From Blepharisma japonicum (lineage: Eukaryota > Ciliophora > Heterotrichea > Heterotrichida > Blepharismidae), in NCBI GenBank assembly GCA_949751835.1, contig CATKHK010000136.1, positions 1 to 64,000 of the forward strand: 64,000 nucleotides of DNA. The letters run 5' to 3'. The notes below the pieces were generated by a model. The model did no database searches. It saw only the letters and a list, made by a program, of their open reading frames with translations, and had not been told where the DNA came from. How positions within the stretch are numbered: the stretch's first letter is position 1; every line of letters starts with the position of its first letter. This document shows positions 63,523-64,000 of the stretch, piece after piece. The position numbers were made by a program, and so were the translations under genes.

Positions 63523-64000
63523 TTAAAATCTTTCTATAGTTTTTATTACCCACAATGAGTCAATGACGTTCGTTGTATAATCACTGATTTGCTCAAAGAG
63601 AAGATGTGTCTTATTATGAAAAGTCATCCTTCCATACCCATAATCATTAGTTCTATATTGGCTTCATAATTGTGGTGTCTTAGTTTCGTCAGCGTTATGA
63701 GCATAATGGTTTCCCGCGTTCCCATCTAAAATATGAATGGTTGCTTTAGGGTTTTTATGAGTATTATAGTCATCGTATTCGCTTTGCACAGTAAAATTTT
63801 TATAAATAGCAGCCATTCTCTCATAAGCATGCAAATGGGCACCAAAAAATATGTCCACAGCATTATAGTAAAAGATATCCTCCAATTTATCCCTTAAAAA
63901 TTGAGCTTCATAACCGCAGCATTTATTTCTCTCTGTGCTATCTAATTGAGTGAAGTCATATGAGCAATAAAGAGGGTGATGAGACATAACAATAATTCAA
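63523..64000 (-). CDS. Purple acid phosphatase, 5' end cut by window edge
   Basis: The C-terminal 158 residues of a metallophosphoesterase; the frame continues past the window end and stops at TAA 63523-63525. Motifs are those of purple acid phosphatases: WIIVMSHHPLYCS (metal-binding His; Trp encoded by UGA), VDIFFGAHLHAYER (the GHxHxYER metal site, Gly-Ala-His here) and IHILDGNAGNHY, then the C-terminal WSQYRTNDYGYGRMTFHNKTHLLFEQ domain whose first Trp is also UGA. These are secreted or lysosomal Fe-Zn/Mn enzymes that hydrolyse phosphate esters. The N-terminal half and signal peptide lie outside the window. Confidence 0.92.

Overview
The window looks like macronuclear DNA from a heterotrich ciliate, most probably Blepharisma. 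Two things support this. (1) UGA is read as tryptophan and only UAA/UAG end genes: about 18 genes are open only if UGA is sense, and UGA falls on invariant Trp positions (K+ channel pore helix, EAF6 GWD motif, purple acid phosphatase, XRN1), while one of two tandem F-box paralogues has UGG exactly where the other has UGA. (2) All ten introns I can infer are 15 or 16 nt long (GT...AG), and nine of them carry an adenosine exactly 5 nt before the intron end. The DNA is AT-rich, genes are close together on both strands, and convergent pairs are often less than 100 nt apart. I saw no telomere, tRNA, rRNA, CRISPR array or intact transposon. The genus rests on recalled knowledge of heterotrich codes and introns, not on a database search.

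Layout. 0-13 kb: a truncated SPRY protein (-), a two-intron unknown gene, a secreted acid-type lipase (-), a membrane protein, a small YQN-rich protein, a DUF229 sulfatase-like membrane protein, and an LRR protein (-). 13.9-21.4 kb: a WNK kinase with OSR1_C-like and peptidoglycan-binding-like domains, a coiled-coil protein, OPA3-like, LC8 dynein light chain, a small Cys-rich protein, a START-like lipid-transfer protein with two introns, and SFT2. 21.7-27 kb: a USP25/28-like deubiquitinase converging on a CNBD K+ channel that carries a CCHC knuckle. 27.2-33.3 kb: a partly decayed segmental repeat of [SERBP1/PDCD4-motif microprotein - unknown CxxC protein - Rab], with one intact CxxC gene, two pseudogene copies, one microprotein remnant and two divergent Rabs. 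33.7-42.9 kb: membrane RING-H2, SLC35F-like transporter, unknown, PLAC8, an MGNICS-anchored coiled-coil protein, an RD-repeat protein, a 2OG-Fe(II) oxygenase, an unknown disordered protein, EAF6. 43.2-50.3 kb, all minus: two F-box paralogues, LysM-TLDc (OXR1-like), two tandem alpha-SNAPs with matching introns. 50.5-64 kb: a coiled-coil protein with a dynein-adaptor CC1-box-like motif, a mitochondrial-carrier-like protein (-), a second LC8, a second CxxC-type unknown (-), a small basic protein (-), a hormone-sensitive-lipase-like enzyme, XRN1, and a truncated purple acid phosphatase (-).

There is no operon-like pathway. Loose themes are membrane traffic (SFT2, two SNAPs, two Rabs, START), ubiquitin (USP, RING, two F-box), dynein (two LC8, CC1-box protein) and lipid hydrolysis. 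The most unusual items are the decaying segmental repeat with its catalytically altered Rab, the WNK fusion, the intron pair in the alpha-SNAPs (one 15-nt intron that can be translated straight through), and the UGA usage pattern.
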